Shown here in pieces: positions 1 through 12,900 of a stretch of DNA of 64,000 nt. Below the pieces are notes generated by a model. It did not search any database. It was not told the DNA's origin and saw nothing but the letters and a program-made list of their open reading frames with translations. Position 1 is the first letter of the stretch; every line of letters begins with the position of its first letter. A program made the translations under genes and the position numbers. Source of the stretch: Struthidea cinerea (taxonomy: Eukaryota > Chordata > Aves > Passeriformes > Corcoracidae); the NCBI GenBank assembly GCA_013397865.1, contig VZTI01005325.1:1143765-1207764 (forward strand), written 5' to 3'.

Positions 1-335
1 GGAGGTCGCGGCAGCACGGGGGGCACACAGGGGGACGGCGGCCCCACGGAACCACACCTGAGCGCTCAAACCGCGCCGCTCCCCCCGCGGTGGGACGGAG
101 TCAAGAGCAGGTGTGGCAGCTCGTCGTTCGGTGTGCTTGCTGCCTGTCTGTTTCCAGTGCCCACCTTGTCACTCCCAGACAGGCAAACTTTGTCCACCAC
201 CTCTCCAACACCTGCTCCTCCCTAGCGCCAGTGGCATCTTTTACTTTGATGGCACGGCCTTCTAGAATTAAACGCCACTGGAACCTTTGTCTCCTGGGAG
301 CCGGAGAGCCGGCGGCAGCGGTGGCGGGGGGGAGA
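1..335. promoter_or_regulatory. CpG-rich flank of the first assembly gap
   Basis: The first ~100 bases and bases ~300-335 are G+C-rich with many CpGs, and the same composition resumes after the gap. This suggests a CpG island interrupted by the gap. With SCD5 coding exons starting downstream on the plus strand, an SCD5 promoter or first exon is the simplest reading, but no SCD5 exon 1 coding sequence is visible here. The middle part (about 120-290) is ordinary non-coding sequence. Confidence 0.4.
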
Positions 336-956
336 NNNNNNNNNNNNNNNNNNNNNNNNNNNNNNNNNNNNNNNNNNNNNNNNNNNNNNNNNNNNNNNNN
401 NNNNNNNNNNNNNNNNNNNNNNNNNNNNNNNNNNNNNNNNNNNNNNNNNNNNNNNNNNNNNNNNNNNNNNNNNNNNNNNNNNNNNNNNNNNNNNNNNNNN
501 NNNNNNNNNNNNNNNNNNNNNNNNNNNNNNNNNNNNNNNNNNNNNNNNNNNNNNNNNNNNNNNNNNNNNNNNNNNNNNNNNNNNNNNNNNNNNNNNNNNN
601 NNNNNNNNNNNNNNNNNNNNNNNNNNNNNNNNNNNNNNNNNNNNNNNNNNNNNNNNNNNNNNNNNNNNNNNNNNNNNNNNNNNNNNNNNNNNNNNNNNNN
701 NNNNNNNNNNNNNNNNNNNNNNNNNNNNNNNNNNNNNNNNNNNNNNNNNNNNNNNNNNNNNNNNNNNNNNNNNNNNNNNNNNNNNNNNNNNNNNNNNNNN
801 NNNNNNNNNNNNNNNNNNNNNNNNNNNNNNNNNNNNNNNNNNNNNNNNNNNNNNNNNNNNNNNNNNNNNNNNNNNNNNNNNNNNNNNNNNNNNNNNNNNN
901 NNNNNNNNNNNNNNNNNNNNNNNNNNNNNNNNNNNNNNNNNNNNNNNNNNNNNNNN
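336..956. other. Assembly gap (621 N)
   Basis: A run of 621 undetermined bases bordered on both sides by very G+C-rich sequence, including a run of ten C immediately after it. Gaps like this are common at avian CpG-island promoters that short reads cover poorly. It is a plausible location for the missing first coding exon of SCD5 (about 77 residues in the human protein). Confidence 0.99.
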
Positions 957-1020
957 CCCCCCCCCCGGCCGCTCCCGGGATGCCATTGCCAGCGCCGCGC
1001 CGGGCCCCCGGTTGCTGTAG

Positions 1021-4000
1021 AAACAGGAGGCGCTCTCCCTCCGGTTACATTTATCAGGTTTTTTTAGTTAAAAAAACCCAGTCAAGCGCTGATGTTTCGG
1101 TTTAAAGGTCTGAGGGAGGACGCGCTGGCCGTCCCTTTGCTGTTTCACCGTGTTACTTTGTGAACACCCACGGTTTTCTGCTCCGGTTTGGAGTAGAAAA
1201 TCAGCTCGTCGTTTGTTTCTTGGGGAAGGCGATACATCTCATTAGGGAAGATGTAAAAGTCGAGGAAGAGCTGTAAGGTGCTGGCACAGAGAAGATAAGC
1301 CTAGCTTTGCTTTCTGAGGGGAGGTGGCTTGCAGTGTCTGTCCTGCTAGCCGTGAAAAGCCAAGGATTCGATCTGGGAAAGAGAATATGAAATACATCTT
1401 TTCTTTCATCGTAGTGAGGTCCTCTTTTCTCCATAAAAGAATGATGCTGGGAGAAGAGCTACATAGAAGCACTGCGGTATTGTGCAAGGCTTGTCAGGGT
1501 TTGTGAGACCAAATGGATGGTGGATGTCAGCATCATTGTTTAGCAGGCAGAATCACATATTGAGTCATATAAACCTCAGTGGCCAAGAGGGTAAAAACTT
1601 GAGTGCTGCTTACAGCTGATGCAATTTCTTGGATAAATAACCTGCTTTTGGGTGAGTGGAGAATATAACAGCCCAGAACTCTTTTATACAGAGGAAAGAA
1701 GGGTCTATGCTGCAGGAACTCACAGACATGGAATTTGGGTTGTTAAGCTGCCATCATTAGTGTCGAGGTTTCTCTTCAGAAGTCCAGCTAAATGCTTTAG
1801 AAGTCAGGCTTATTCCTTCTGTTTGAAGAAGTCCTAAATCTCTTTTTCAGTGGTTCAGCTTTTGATATTCAGTCTGTCTTAAACCCCCAGAAATCGCCAC
1901 CATTGCTGCTTGCAGTTGGGAAATAAATCTTTCCATCAATTACCATTCTCAATTTCTGGGTCCCTGGAGGGCACCTGCGTTTGACTGGCAGCCTGGTTTG
2001 CACAGTCCCTCACCTGGCTTGCTCATGACTAGAAGAGGTTTGTGGGGTGGTTGTGTTTTGCATAGTTTCCTTCTGTAAGCACTACTCTTCTCGCCTCCCT
2101 ATTCCTGATTGTGTTCAAGTTGATTTCATAGTTTACCTTGGCCACAGCTTGATGATCAGGGAGACCAGGAGAGCCTGTGGGAGCTGTATGGCCAGAATGC
2201 ACGGCCTGTGGTCTGCTTTCAACCCTTTTAGGTCCTGTAGTGTGCAGGCAGGTGGGCTTTCTTTTTCTGTTTTGCCTTTCCAAGAAGACAATTTGAAATC
2301 ATCTCTGATTTCACTGTCCTTAATTACAAAAATCCCTGAGGCTGGAGGCAAAGGACCGAATTACCAATTCAGCCCTCCATCCTCCGAGGTATTTTTTCCT
2401 AGTTGAGATTAAACAGATGCTAAATAATAAACAGGTCTCAACGACTTTGCAGCTCAATGCCTTTCCTTCTGAAAGTGAGAGCCTCTCGTTTCTTGACATC
2501 GTTATTTTTAACAGCCACCCTAAAGCAGACCACAGAGTTTTTACAGGAGTTTGGTGGGTGGTTTTTACAGGGGCTCCACAGCAGGGAGTGAGGGCTCTGG
2601 CTCCAGCTGTCCTGGACACTGCGTGCCACTCTCGCATCTGGCTGCTGCCGGGTCTGCTCCCCTCAGAGGTGGTGAGCAACGTGAAAATACATGCTCTCCT
2701 GCAGAATATGCCAGACAAATTGCTGTCATGCTGGTGACCTGTTTTTGAGGTGCCTGAGCGACTCAGGGTAGATAAAAAAGGGTGGCCGTTGCTTGAGTTG
2801 ACAAACCCACCTCGCTTCAGTGTGCAAGGAGCCAACCGGTAAAGTTGTGTTGGGAGGAATAAGCGTCAATCAGACGTGTCCCTCGCCCTCCCCAGTTCTC
2901 CACATCTCCTTCCCTGTACAGATCAGCTGTGAGACTGCCTTTCTGTGGGCGCTGGCTGCCAGCCAGCCTTCGGAGCAGGGCTGGCACGCTGGCAAACTTG
3001 GATGGCGGGTATGAGTGTAGTGTCAGGTAGTGCAGGGATGTGTGTACGCTGAAGGGTGCAGATGGAGGAGCTGCAGCCTTCCGTGCATCCCTCCATGGTT
3101 TTCTTTCTCTTCTCAAGCTTTCCTGGGACTCGGGAAGCTTCCCAGTGATCCTGTGCAAGCCCTTGCGTTGCTCCGCTCTGTGTTCCCCACAACTGCTCGC
3201 CCGTGGATAAGCTGCAGGACCAAGTGTGCTGGGAGTGGGATGCCAGCGGCTGGCTGTGACCTCCGTGGTGTCTGGCAGGAAGCCGACAGCTTCCCATGAC
3301 TCACCACTGCCTGCTTGGCTTTTTACCTTCTCCTCCCCCAAGACATCCACCTCTCGTTGTGTTCTCCCCTGGGGGAGGCCGGGTACAAACCCTCTCTCTG
3401 TGCAGGGCTTGCTTTCCTCCTTCCCTTCCCACCCCCGGAGGCAGCTGATGCAGCACCGATTGCAAAGTGGAGCTGAAATGCCACTGTGCCACCTAGAAAA
3501 CAGCTGTTCAAGCCAAGCTGCCTGCTCGGCAGGGCTCATTTCCATTGGTAATTTATTGACATTTGTCCAGCTGTACATAATAGACAATGAGAAAACGCTG
3601 CCAAGGAAGGCTCAGCTGGTTGTTTACTCAGGATTATCTGTGCTGCTCTGTTCCCGTTGCCTCCCGCACCGGCACCTTGAGGCCCGTGCTGCAGCTTCCC
3701 GCACCCCATGTGGAGCTAGGGCTGCACAAGGGATCCCAAGCAGCACTCTGGGTGGTGCCGAATTGGGGGTTTGATTTGGTGCAGAACTGGGAACAGGGTT
3801 GTCTTTCAAGGGATGTCCAGATAAGCTGGTTAAAACATAGGCTTTCAGGGCCATCCCAGTGTCTCTGTGGAATTTGGTTTCAGTTCCAAGCTGAACAAAA
3901 ACAATGAAATTACTCATGTCAAAATTTTCCATGAGCCGGGAGCTGCCTTGACCCAGGAGGCAGCAGACGGTGTGTGCGAGGCATCGAGCAGCCCCGGAAC

Positions 4001-5449
4001 CGGCCAAGTGCATTTGGAATGTCCCCTACCATGGCAGCCTGGGCTCACTGGGAGCTCTCTTGCCTTGCTCTTTGCCAGCCTCCCCTGTGGTTTGGTGCAG
4101 GGGTGTGTGGAGAAGACCCTGCTCAGCACCACGGAGGTTTGTAGGGGAGGCGTCACCATTCTCTGCAGGCTCCCACGAGGAAGTGAAGCAGGGTGGGAGC
4201 AGCTCGCTGCTAGTGCGGGTGGCTGGGCCAAGCATGCAGATTTCCCGGGAATTAACTTGTGCAAAGGGGTGCTTGTGGCCAGCTGGGGCTGTGGCTCACT
4301 GGTGTCCTCTTCTGGGCTGGACGTGCTGCACCACCTTCCAGAGGCCGCCTGGGAGGAAACTCTCTGCAAGGCTCATCCCCTGCAATAGTAACGTGCCATT
4401 AAATGATGCTTCTTAACCAGGAACCTCCTTGCTCCAGCCAGGTCCACGCTGTGGCAGTCCCAGTGAGGTTTATCTGTTTGATTTAGGAAAACAAACTAAA
4501 AACTCTGAAATCCTGGTACAGGCAGAAGTACCAGCATGTTTCACTGCAGTGCCCGATGCTAACAGCTGCTCGCAGTTTCTTTTGGTGGGCTCATGGTAAC
4601 TTCCTAAAGACTCTGTCTGGGGGATCACGTGATTTTCTCAGATTTTGTTTGGAAAAAGGTGCTTTTTAGTCTTCACAGAGGGCTTGTGAGGAAGTGCTTG
4701 AAGTAGCCAAATTTATTTTAGGAAATAGAGCCGCCGCAAAAAAAATTAAGCTGTTTACCTTCTTTAAAACCTTTTATTACAGGCTGCTGAAACACCTTTA
4801 AAAACTTGCACAAGCATGGCCACTCAGAAATCCCAAATCACCTGGATGTGTTTGGCAGAGCTGCCTGAGGGATGAGTGAAAGTCAGTTCACACGCTGTGC
4901 CTTGCCAGAGTTGGAGTTGGGAAGGAGGATGGCCTTGCCCTGATGGTGCTCCTATGGGAAGGGAGGCTTGTTGCTGTTGTTTTGGCTGCGTTTAGGAGAC
5001 GTTTTAGTGCTCCTGAGAGCGCCAGATTGTTTATGTTCAGCCGTGGCGGGCCCTGTGCCATGCTGCTCCACAGCTTTCCCCCGTGCACGAGTGCTGGCTG
5101 TCTGGGAGCGCAGACGGAGCAGCGGTGCTGCCCAGCTGCACTCCTGCTGAGATGCAAGCTGCTCCCAGGCAAGAGTCTGGATCCTGCCTGGGATCCCTGG
5201 ATCCTGCCTGGGATGCCTGGATCCCTTCAATGAGAGAGATTGAAGCAATTGTGGTCTCGGCACTTTGGGTGTTTCTCAGGCTGCCTGGTAGGTAACACAC
5301 CTATGGAGTAAGGCACAGGTTGCTGTTGTGCACTGCAGATGCAAGTTTTATTGGTCCTGCATGGTTCCAGAGGCTTGGATATTCTTGAGTGCCACCTGCT
5401 GGCTTTCTAGTTATTAACTGGTTTTAGTCCCAAACCGTTTCTATGCATG
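1021..5449. other. Non-coding stretch, probable SCD5 intron 1 or upstream DNA
   Basis: No exon, RNA gene or clear repeat was recognised apart from the short tandem repeat at 5177-5225. Several reading frames of 100-256 codons are open between 2.8 and 4.4 kb on both strands, but none resembles a known protein and they overlap one another, as expected by chance in moderately G+C-rich DNA. Confidence 0.5.
5177..5225. repeat. Short tandem repeat, 20-bp unit, about 2.4 copies
   Basis: The 20-base unit CTGGATCCTGCCTGGGATCC is followed by a second copy with one change (GGATGC at the end) and then by nine bases of a third. The units contain GGATCC palindromes. No function is implied; it may be length-variable. 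Confidence 0.85.
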
Positions 5450-5451
5450 GT

Positions 5452-5942
5452 GTTGGAAACTCGGCGCAGGCAGCTGTAAATAAAAAAATCCGAGCTCCAG
5501 GGAAGTTCCCCTTGGTACCTCTGTGGATGAAGGAGTGTCGCTGTTACGTCCGAGATGCATAAAGAAAATGACAGAGAGTCCAGGCTCATGAACAAGTGGA
5601 AGCCGAAGCTTTTCTTTAATAATTTTCTGACTACTTTTATAGGATAGATCGCAAAAAGTGTGTTGAGTGGCAATAGGTAATTGGTTCCTTGGCCATCCAC
5701 CCTTTGAGAGGATTGGCCAACTCCTAAGATACCTATTCCAAAATATTTTCAAAGTCAAAGCCATAACAATCTTGCAAAACAGCCTGCGGGTGCAAGAAGT
5801 TTATGAAACTGTGACCTTGTTTAAGATAGTTTACATAGGAAAGACAGTCTGCTCACAGAATATTGAGAAAAGGCTGAAGAATTTCTCCGATCAAAAGTTT
5901 TTAGCACCTACAAAGGAGAGTGGAATACTGTCTCTGTTTCAC
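5452..5942 (-). mobile_element. Candidate solo LTR of an endogenous retrovirus (old copy)
   Basis: On the minus strand the segment has an LTR-like layout: an AT-rich U3-like part, a TATA box (CCTATAAAAG, plus 5634-5643), an ATTAAA polyadenylation motif 14-25 bases further on (plus 5615-5620), and a GC-richer tail. The proposed ends are near-inverted (TGTTGGAAAC at the left, GTTTCACA at the right on the plus strand), which fits TG...CA LTR termini. No convincing 4-6 bp target-site duplication was seen, and no internal viral genes flank it. Family not assigned; boundaries are approximate. It could instead be unique AT-rich sequence. Confidence 0.4.
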
Positions 5943-6685
5943 ACCCAGTGAAATGGAGACATCTGATGGAAACTTCTCTGTCACTCCTGCTGCCGCTCTG
6001 GAGAGGGGTTATGCTCCTCTGTGGCCTGGACAGTGGTTATGCTCAGGTGATTGCTGTAGGCAAGGTTTTGGGTCAGGAAGCAGGGAACAAGTGCATTTGT
6101 CCTGGATACTCGGTGAGAAGGGCTTAATGAACAGAAAGACCTTCCCTCGCCTTACTCTCAGGGATGATCTCCTGGCTGCTGGCTCCCAGAACAGTCCCAG
6201 CCGTGAGCAGGGAGCAGCCCTGGGAGGTTTCTGTGGAATACAGGAGGCTGGCCTTGTTGTCCATCAGCCCCCAGCTCCACCATGCTTTCAGCAGTTCAAG
6301 GCAGCAGCTGGTCCACTAGATGATGAGTGGAGAAGAGGTGGAGCATCAGAATGGTAATTCCATCTCTGAGGTGCACAGGGCAGTAGCCCTGCTTGCCTCC
6401 AGAGAAGTTTTCGACTGGCTTGTCCTCCCCTGGCTCATTTGAAAGCATAGTTATACAGCTGTCACTCTTAATAGCCAAGTTCTTGGCTTGTTCCTTCCCT
6501 CCTGGAATCAAGAGCTGAACTCCCATCGTCTCTGGCAAGAACAAAATCTTTTTTCAGACAGTGTTTCTCTCCTTAAAAATGGGACGGGCCCTGGAGCTGG
6601 AGGTGGCTGTAACACATCTGGGAATGGTCTGAGCTCCGTGTCCATGGTAAAACTGGGAACACACCCTCACATAATGCACAGATAG

Positions 6686-6860
6686 AACAGCATCACAGAT
6701 TCACTTGGGTTGGAAAAAACCTCTAAGATCATCAAAACCAACCATTAGCCTACACTGCCAAGTCCACCACTAAACCACGTCCCTAAGCACCACAAGTGCA
6801 CATCTTTTAAATCCATCCAGGGATGGAGACTCCACCACTTCGTGGGCAGCCTGTTGATGG
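6686..6860 (-). mobile_element. CR1 LINE fragment, 3' end, antisense
   Basis: Read on the minus strand this is the terminal part of an avian CR1 element. The plus strand begins with a degenerate version of the CR1 3' end (CACAGATTCACTTGGGTTGG), then the AACCTCTAAGATCATC block, and then the 'CATCCAGGGATGGAGACTCC' segment typical of CR1 3' UTRs. It is a 5'-truncated, diverged copy in non-coding DNA. The far boundary is uncertain. Confidence 0.85.
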
Positions 6861-6989
6861 AACAGGTATGGATGGATACAGTCACTTGAGAGTGTTCCTG
6901 GGTCTGTTCCAGAATCCTGCTCTGAGATGATCTCCTTTTGAGGACACTCCTGCCTCTCAGATGTTTTCCCTTCCCCAGTGTTCACTCCC

Positions 6990-9900
6990 CTTTTGTTTTA
7001 ACTGTTGCTGGAGGTGGTTCCTTAAGGTCGTCTCTGTCACAATGTTCAGCTGTAAGTACATGGTTTTGTTCCTTATCCTGATTTCATCCCCTGTGCGTTG
7101 GTTCTCCGGTGTTGTTTCCCTCTGTCCCGTGTGCTGCACGTCACGTGGTCACTGTGAGCGCGACAAAGAAATGGGGAAAAAATTCCGTGTGTGTGCTGAG
7201 CCCTGCATGCATGCGATGGTCCTTTGGTCCTCTTGCTCTCAGGAGTGGGTTCAAGGCATTCCTGAGGAGTTCCTGCAGTGGGAGTGGATGAGCGAGCAGG
7301 GAAGCTGTGCGTGCTTGGACATCGGGATGTTGTTCGCCCAGCACAAAGCAGTGCTGGGCTGCTCTGACCCATGCTCCAAGAACCTCAAGCACTCTTTCCC
7401 TTTGATCTGCGTGATGAGGACAGAGATGACAGCTGGATCCAGCAAAGGTAGAAATCCCTGTCTGAATTTGGCAGGGTTGTTGGCATTTGGGCTGCCCCCT
7501 GACATCGTGGGCTTGGGAGAGGCATCCCTGAGCAGCAGCCCTGTGAAGGGGAGCTTTGTTGGCACCCACACAGCTGGCTGTGGCAAACACACAAAAGCCC
7601 AGCCAGAGGCCACAAAAGCATAAAGTGCCTTCTTTAGCCATGGTCCACCAGTGCCTGAGCTGGTGCAGGCAGCTCTGGGGAGTCATCAGGGATTTCTGGC
7701 TCTAGCTTTTTATCTTTGGTTCCATGTGCAGGTGGGGATGGCAGTATGCAAGCTCTGAGGAGTTTCAGTGGATGAGTCAGGATGGACTTCTCTGCAGGAG
7801 AAGTCTCAAGGGGCTTACTGTCTTGAATTTAGTGTGGTTCCTCATCTCTGCCACTCCACCTACCCTCCCTGCAGTCACAGTTGCACTCGTAACTAACACT
7901 GATGTTATAATTGAAGCCAAGCAATTTCTTGTAATCAGATTTTATTTTTACCATGTAGGCTAACAATAAAATGTGCTGCCCCACTGGAAAGCTGAAACAT
8001 TAACAATAACTGTGCTAAGTAAAGCAAAGCTGATGTGAAACAGAGGGGAAGGCTGTTTGTGATGCTGGCATCGGGAATCCTGTGTGCCTGCCATCCCTCT
8101 TGTGCAGGGGCCTCAACAGCAGCGGATGGGGATTTCTGGAGGATCTTTCTCGACACGTTTTTGGACAGTGGCTTCTCAGACCATGTTCTGAGTGCTAGAG
8201 CTTGCTGGGGGAGCAGAGCTGGGCTGGGGCAGGGCTGTTTGTGCTGGAGGGACACAGTGAGGAGCGTGGGGAGCAATCATCTGGTGAGTGCCCCTGGGGA
8301 GCATCAGCCTGCCCACACACAAGGTCTCCTCCTCTGCCCTGGCACCATCCTCTAACCTGACAGCTCTGGCTGACTGACCTGCTGGGTCCAAGGGGCTCGT
8401 GCCTTCTAATTTTAATGAGGTTTAGTGCTTGCAGCCCAGTTCTGAGGCTCCAACTGCCAGGAGTGAAAGTTGGAAGAGGTCATTTTTTGCAACAGGTTTT
8501 TCTCTGAGCTCTGTTTGATTTTGGAAGGGGGAGGGAAAGGTGTAGCAGCTGATAGCAGTGGAGTGGAGCAGACACAAAGCATCTAGGCAAGGTGCAGTGA
8601 TACAGAAGGAAACATCATCTGGACTGTGAAGCCCTGAAAAGACAAACCCATCAACCCATCAGATCTCTGCTTCGGTGGTCAGGGGGAGGCACTGGGTCAG
8701 GCAGGGTGTTCCCCTGTCATGTACCTGGTTCTGCACAGGGCAAGCTTTGGCTTTGTCCCTTTTTGGACAGGGATGGTAAACAATAACTAAAGAATAACTA
8801 AACCTTTTTCCTTGGGTTGCCTGCTGAACACAAGGCTCTGGGGTGCTGTGCTAATGGCTTAACCATGCTATTTCTCTACTCTGTCCTTGAAAAAAAAGAG
8901 GTAAAATTGGCATTAATTCTGTCTTGGCATTTATAGAGCACTTAAAACCCACCAGAGCCCGTGTCAGTGTGCGGATTGAGGACAGCAGTGAGGTCACTGG
9001 GAGAGAAGTGAAATCTGCCCATGGTTTTGTGATGACGCAGGACCCAGCCGAGCTGAGACAGAGCTTACACATAAGCATCAAAAATTTCAGAGAAACCAAA
9101 GCATCTTCCAGCCTTCTCTTTTGATCTAAAAATACACGTAAGCTGTTCGACATCTTAAGGCAATCTTCAGTTGCTGGTGAGTTCAGGGAATCTGTATTTC
9201 CTTCCTAGGGGAGTTCTAGCATTGGCTGGAATAATTGCTGTCAGCCACAATTTCCATTGCTGTATTGGCTTTATTTATGTCACATTGGCTGCAGTTGTCA
9301 GTATGAACACGTCTGTTATTCCAACCGGAATAAAGTCTTTTGTATACTCAGCCAAAAGTGCTGGCTCTGGGGAATGTTCCTGAGAATGCATACGCAGGCA
9401 TGTGCATCCAGGCCAGAGGCAGCCTGGATTTCATGAGCTGGTGATGGCAGGGCCAAGGGGATGTGATAGATGGCTTCTCCTGGAGCTCCACCACGGTACA
9501 GAGGGGTAGGAGCAGGGCATCATCAGAAATCATCTTCTCTGCAGCTCTGAAACTCTGCTTCCCCTTTGCCTTTGATGTGCTTTCCTCTTATCTCTTTCTC
9601 TCTTGGCTCAATTTAGAGTAGCTCAGAGGATGTGTAGATCTAATTTTAGATGAAACTTTCTAGCCTGAGATTTCGCATGTTTGGTCTCCACAGGAGAGCG
9701 CAGCTCCCCGTGAGAGCTGGCATGACCTGTATGGTGGGCGGCCCAGGGAATCGGTGCTGCTGCACGCCAGTGCTTTTTCATTCTCATTTGCTTGTTTGAA
9801 TCCAGCCCAAGGAGCTTTTGATGCCAGCCTTTGATAGTTAGCAGGGCTCGGTGAGCAGAGGGTTGGCTAGCAGAGCAGTGTTTCCTTCCCAGAGACCCCA

Positions 9901-12900
9901 GGGCCAGAGCACTAATTCAACATCGCTTCTTGGCAGCAATTTAGGGACTAAGGTGAAAATTTCTTCCTCCTTAATAAATGTAGTTCCAGGCCAGGAAAGA
10001 AGGCTTTTTTAGTAGGATGCTGCCGGTTAAATGATGTGTTACTGCTGCCTGGTGTCTCTTTGCTGCGGAGGAAGAGATCTCCAGGGTTTCCCTGGAGTTT
10101 AGCAGTAGAGATGGGTACTGGGGACTTGGTAGCTAATCTGCATCCGAAAATGCTGCATGCTGACCCTGGCCCTCCCACCAGCATTTTTAACCGAGATGTT
10201 TGGAAGGACTGCTGGTCTGATTTGGGGTAGGAAAACTTGCCATTCTGAGGGCAGACTTGGCACTTTAAGAAAATACATCCCCAAACTCGCCATTATCTAA
10301 GGAAGGCATACAAAAGCACACCAGGCAGCACAAAGTTATCAGCTGCGTTTCTGGTCTGAGCCCTGATGTTGAATCAGAAGAGAATCTTCTGCCTCTGTCT
10401 GTGTGTGTACTGAAGTGGCGGATCTCTTAGGAGTTCCGAAGGGACCAGGCGTGGTGCAGCTACTGAAATGGGTGGCAGTGCTGCCCTGAATTACAGTGGG
10501 AATGGAGTTAGGCACCACTCGGCACCACTGGAAGTGCTTTCCCTCGTTTGGTCGTACTAGTCCTGAATCTGCCACTGAATAACAGCAAAACCCCCCAAGT
10601 GAGGAGGAGAAGGCAGATGCAGGATATGCAGATGTAATTTAATTTTTAGAAAGGAAAACATCACCACTGGAAGTTACAGGAGTGTTACATATTTATGGCA
10701 GTCAGTCAGCTTTGCATGTTTGTGCTTGAGCAACTTGCTGCTTGGATGTCTCATGCAGTTCTTGCAGCCTAGTGGAAAACTTTGGGTTTGACTCGTTTGG
10801 TTAGTAAAAATCCCTAACAAGGAATTTTTATCTGATTGAATAAGCCCAGGATGCTGGTGTGGAAATAGACAAAAGTTTCTTGTCCATCCATGTTATTTTT
10901 AATCCTGAAATAGTTTTTTTAATACAAATGAGTCAAGTTGTGGTATCCTTTTAGATGTGGGGGAGAAAAAACAGCCTGTGCTACGATGAAAATTTCTTGG
11001 CAGCTTGCTTGAGACTTTGCTGGCTGCTGGGGAGAGAGAATGCCCACCAAATGGTGTCATGTCACAAGATGTCTTCATCATGAACAGCATTTTAAAGTCA
11101 GCTGTCTCCAGCTGCCCTCTTGCTGAAGAGGTAACAGATGTCTACAGGTGAAGCACAGCCCTTGCATTTGTTAATTTTAATTCCCTGAGCAAAAGACGTG
11201 CTTTCTTTGCCATTAGTGTGATTAGAATTCATGTCTGAGGAAATTACTCCCTCCTGTGTCCATGGGATCTTGCCTCCTGATCCTTGAACTGCTGGAGACA
11301 CGGTGTGTGTTTGTAAAAATGTGTAAGCCTTTGCTGAATGTAGCTTCAGGCTGGGCCTGGGAAAGTGTCAGACTTTGTAGGCTAAACATTGTTGGGAACG
11401 TCATGACCCAGCAGTGGGACCTCCACCAGAACAGAGTGCTGTGTGCTGCTGAAGCTGTCCCCAAAAAGGTGGCAGTGGAAGAGCTAAAGTTTTTCCAAAA
11501 TAACAACTGGAAGCTGAAGACACCACTGAAGGAGCAGCTCCCTGAGCACGTACGAAATAACTCTGTGGGTTGGTTGTGAGCAGGGCTTTGCATCAGGGGG
11601 TTGGCAGGAGGGGACAGCAGCCAGCACAGGAGTAAATGGGGCTGATGTCCTCAGAACAAGACATAAAACCAAGGCCCTGACCCTTGGTGGCTATCCTGAC
11701 CCAAGGTCTGTCACCTTCCTGGTCAGAGCAAGTGTGATAACAACTCTGGGGCAGCCTCCAGTAATTACCACTTGCCTTGGTAATTACTTTTCACACACTC
11801 TCTGTGCAGAATGCCACATCTTGAAGTCCACACCGCTGGAAGTGTGCAGGCAGTGCTAGTGCAGCAGCAGCAGGGCTGTGTGGTCTTTTTTTTCCTTTTT
11901 AAATCTCTTTTTCTTCTTTTGTCTCCTCTGCATAGCAGTTCCCCTTCCCCCTGTTAGAAGAAAGTATGGGGCTAGGTGAGGCACTGCTCTGATCTCACAA
12001 GGCCTGCCATCTGTCTTGTTTGAAGGGGTGAGGGCTTTCTCCCACGTGTTTTTCCCCATTGTTGGTACTGGAGAGACATTGATGGTGTGGGAGTTTCTGC
12101 CCTGCTTGCTGGCACTTGATGTGATACACCCCAATGCTGGCTGATGTAAGATGTGTCATCACTTGACTTAAAACCAAGTCTGCTTCAGGACCAGAAAAAA
12201 AGTTTCTTACATGCTGTGGCATGCAAAAAAGCTCAAAGGTTCACAGGAGTTGCCCAGTCCCAAAGCGTGTTTGGAAAATAGAGCTGTGTGGGGACCAAAC
12301 TGTGAGGATAATGGCTCTCCAGGCCTATGCCAGGTTCAGAGTAGTCACCTTGCTGTGGTTGAATGCAGTGTTCAAGTCCCAGTGAAGGGACTGGGAGGCA
12401 CGTGGGAGAGAGGTGCCAGCAGTGGGACTGGCAAGGGCTGATTCCCTTCCCTGCTCCCAGCCCTGCTGTCCCTCCTCTCCGTGCCACCCATGCACAGGGA
12501 TCCCAGCCACTGGGTGTGAGTTGGTGCCAGGCTCAGTGTGCTGCCACCCCATGGGAACAACTGTGTGACATCATTCTGTATTTTAAAGATAGTTTGTGTG
12601 TTGACAGTAGTGCTATTGTGAATGTGCAGTTGGTTCTGTTTCACTGCTCCTGTTTTCCTGTGTGATGCGTTGTCCCTCTGAGATAATTGTGATTTGCTCC
12701 ATCTAACTAGGTTGTGTTTGACATTGGTAACGTGTGGATAGTTGCTATCCCACTGTGTCTCCTTGTCATCTGTGCTGAACAAAGATGTCCAGTCGTCTTC
12801 TTGCTTTCCAGAGCCAGCATTGTCTGTTCAGATGCGCAGAGTGAACCCAGTCCTTGCTGAGCATCTTGTTTTGGTTGATTTGGGTTTTTTTTAATAATGA

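Noticed and set aside
90..1105. Long frames crossing the first N run on both strands
   Set aside because: They are open only because undetermined bases contain no stops.
2817..3587. Open frame of about 250 codons on the minus strand, with overlapping frames of 100-180 codons on the plus strand
   Set aside because: No recognisable domain, low-complexity composition, overlaps other open frames and lies in presumed intron. Its length is unremarkable for stop-poor G+C-rich DNA. Not called without transcript evidence.
8880..9125. Segment with a faint MIR-like look and an open frame of 66 codons
   Set aside because: Resemblance is limited to short scattered words; no tRNA A/B boxes or core could be aligned by eye.
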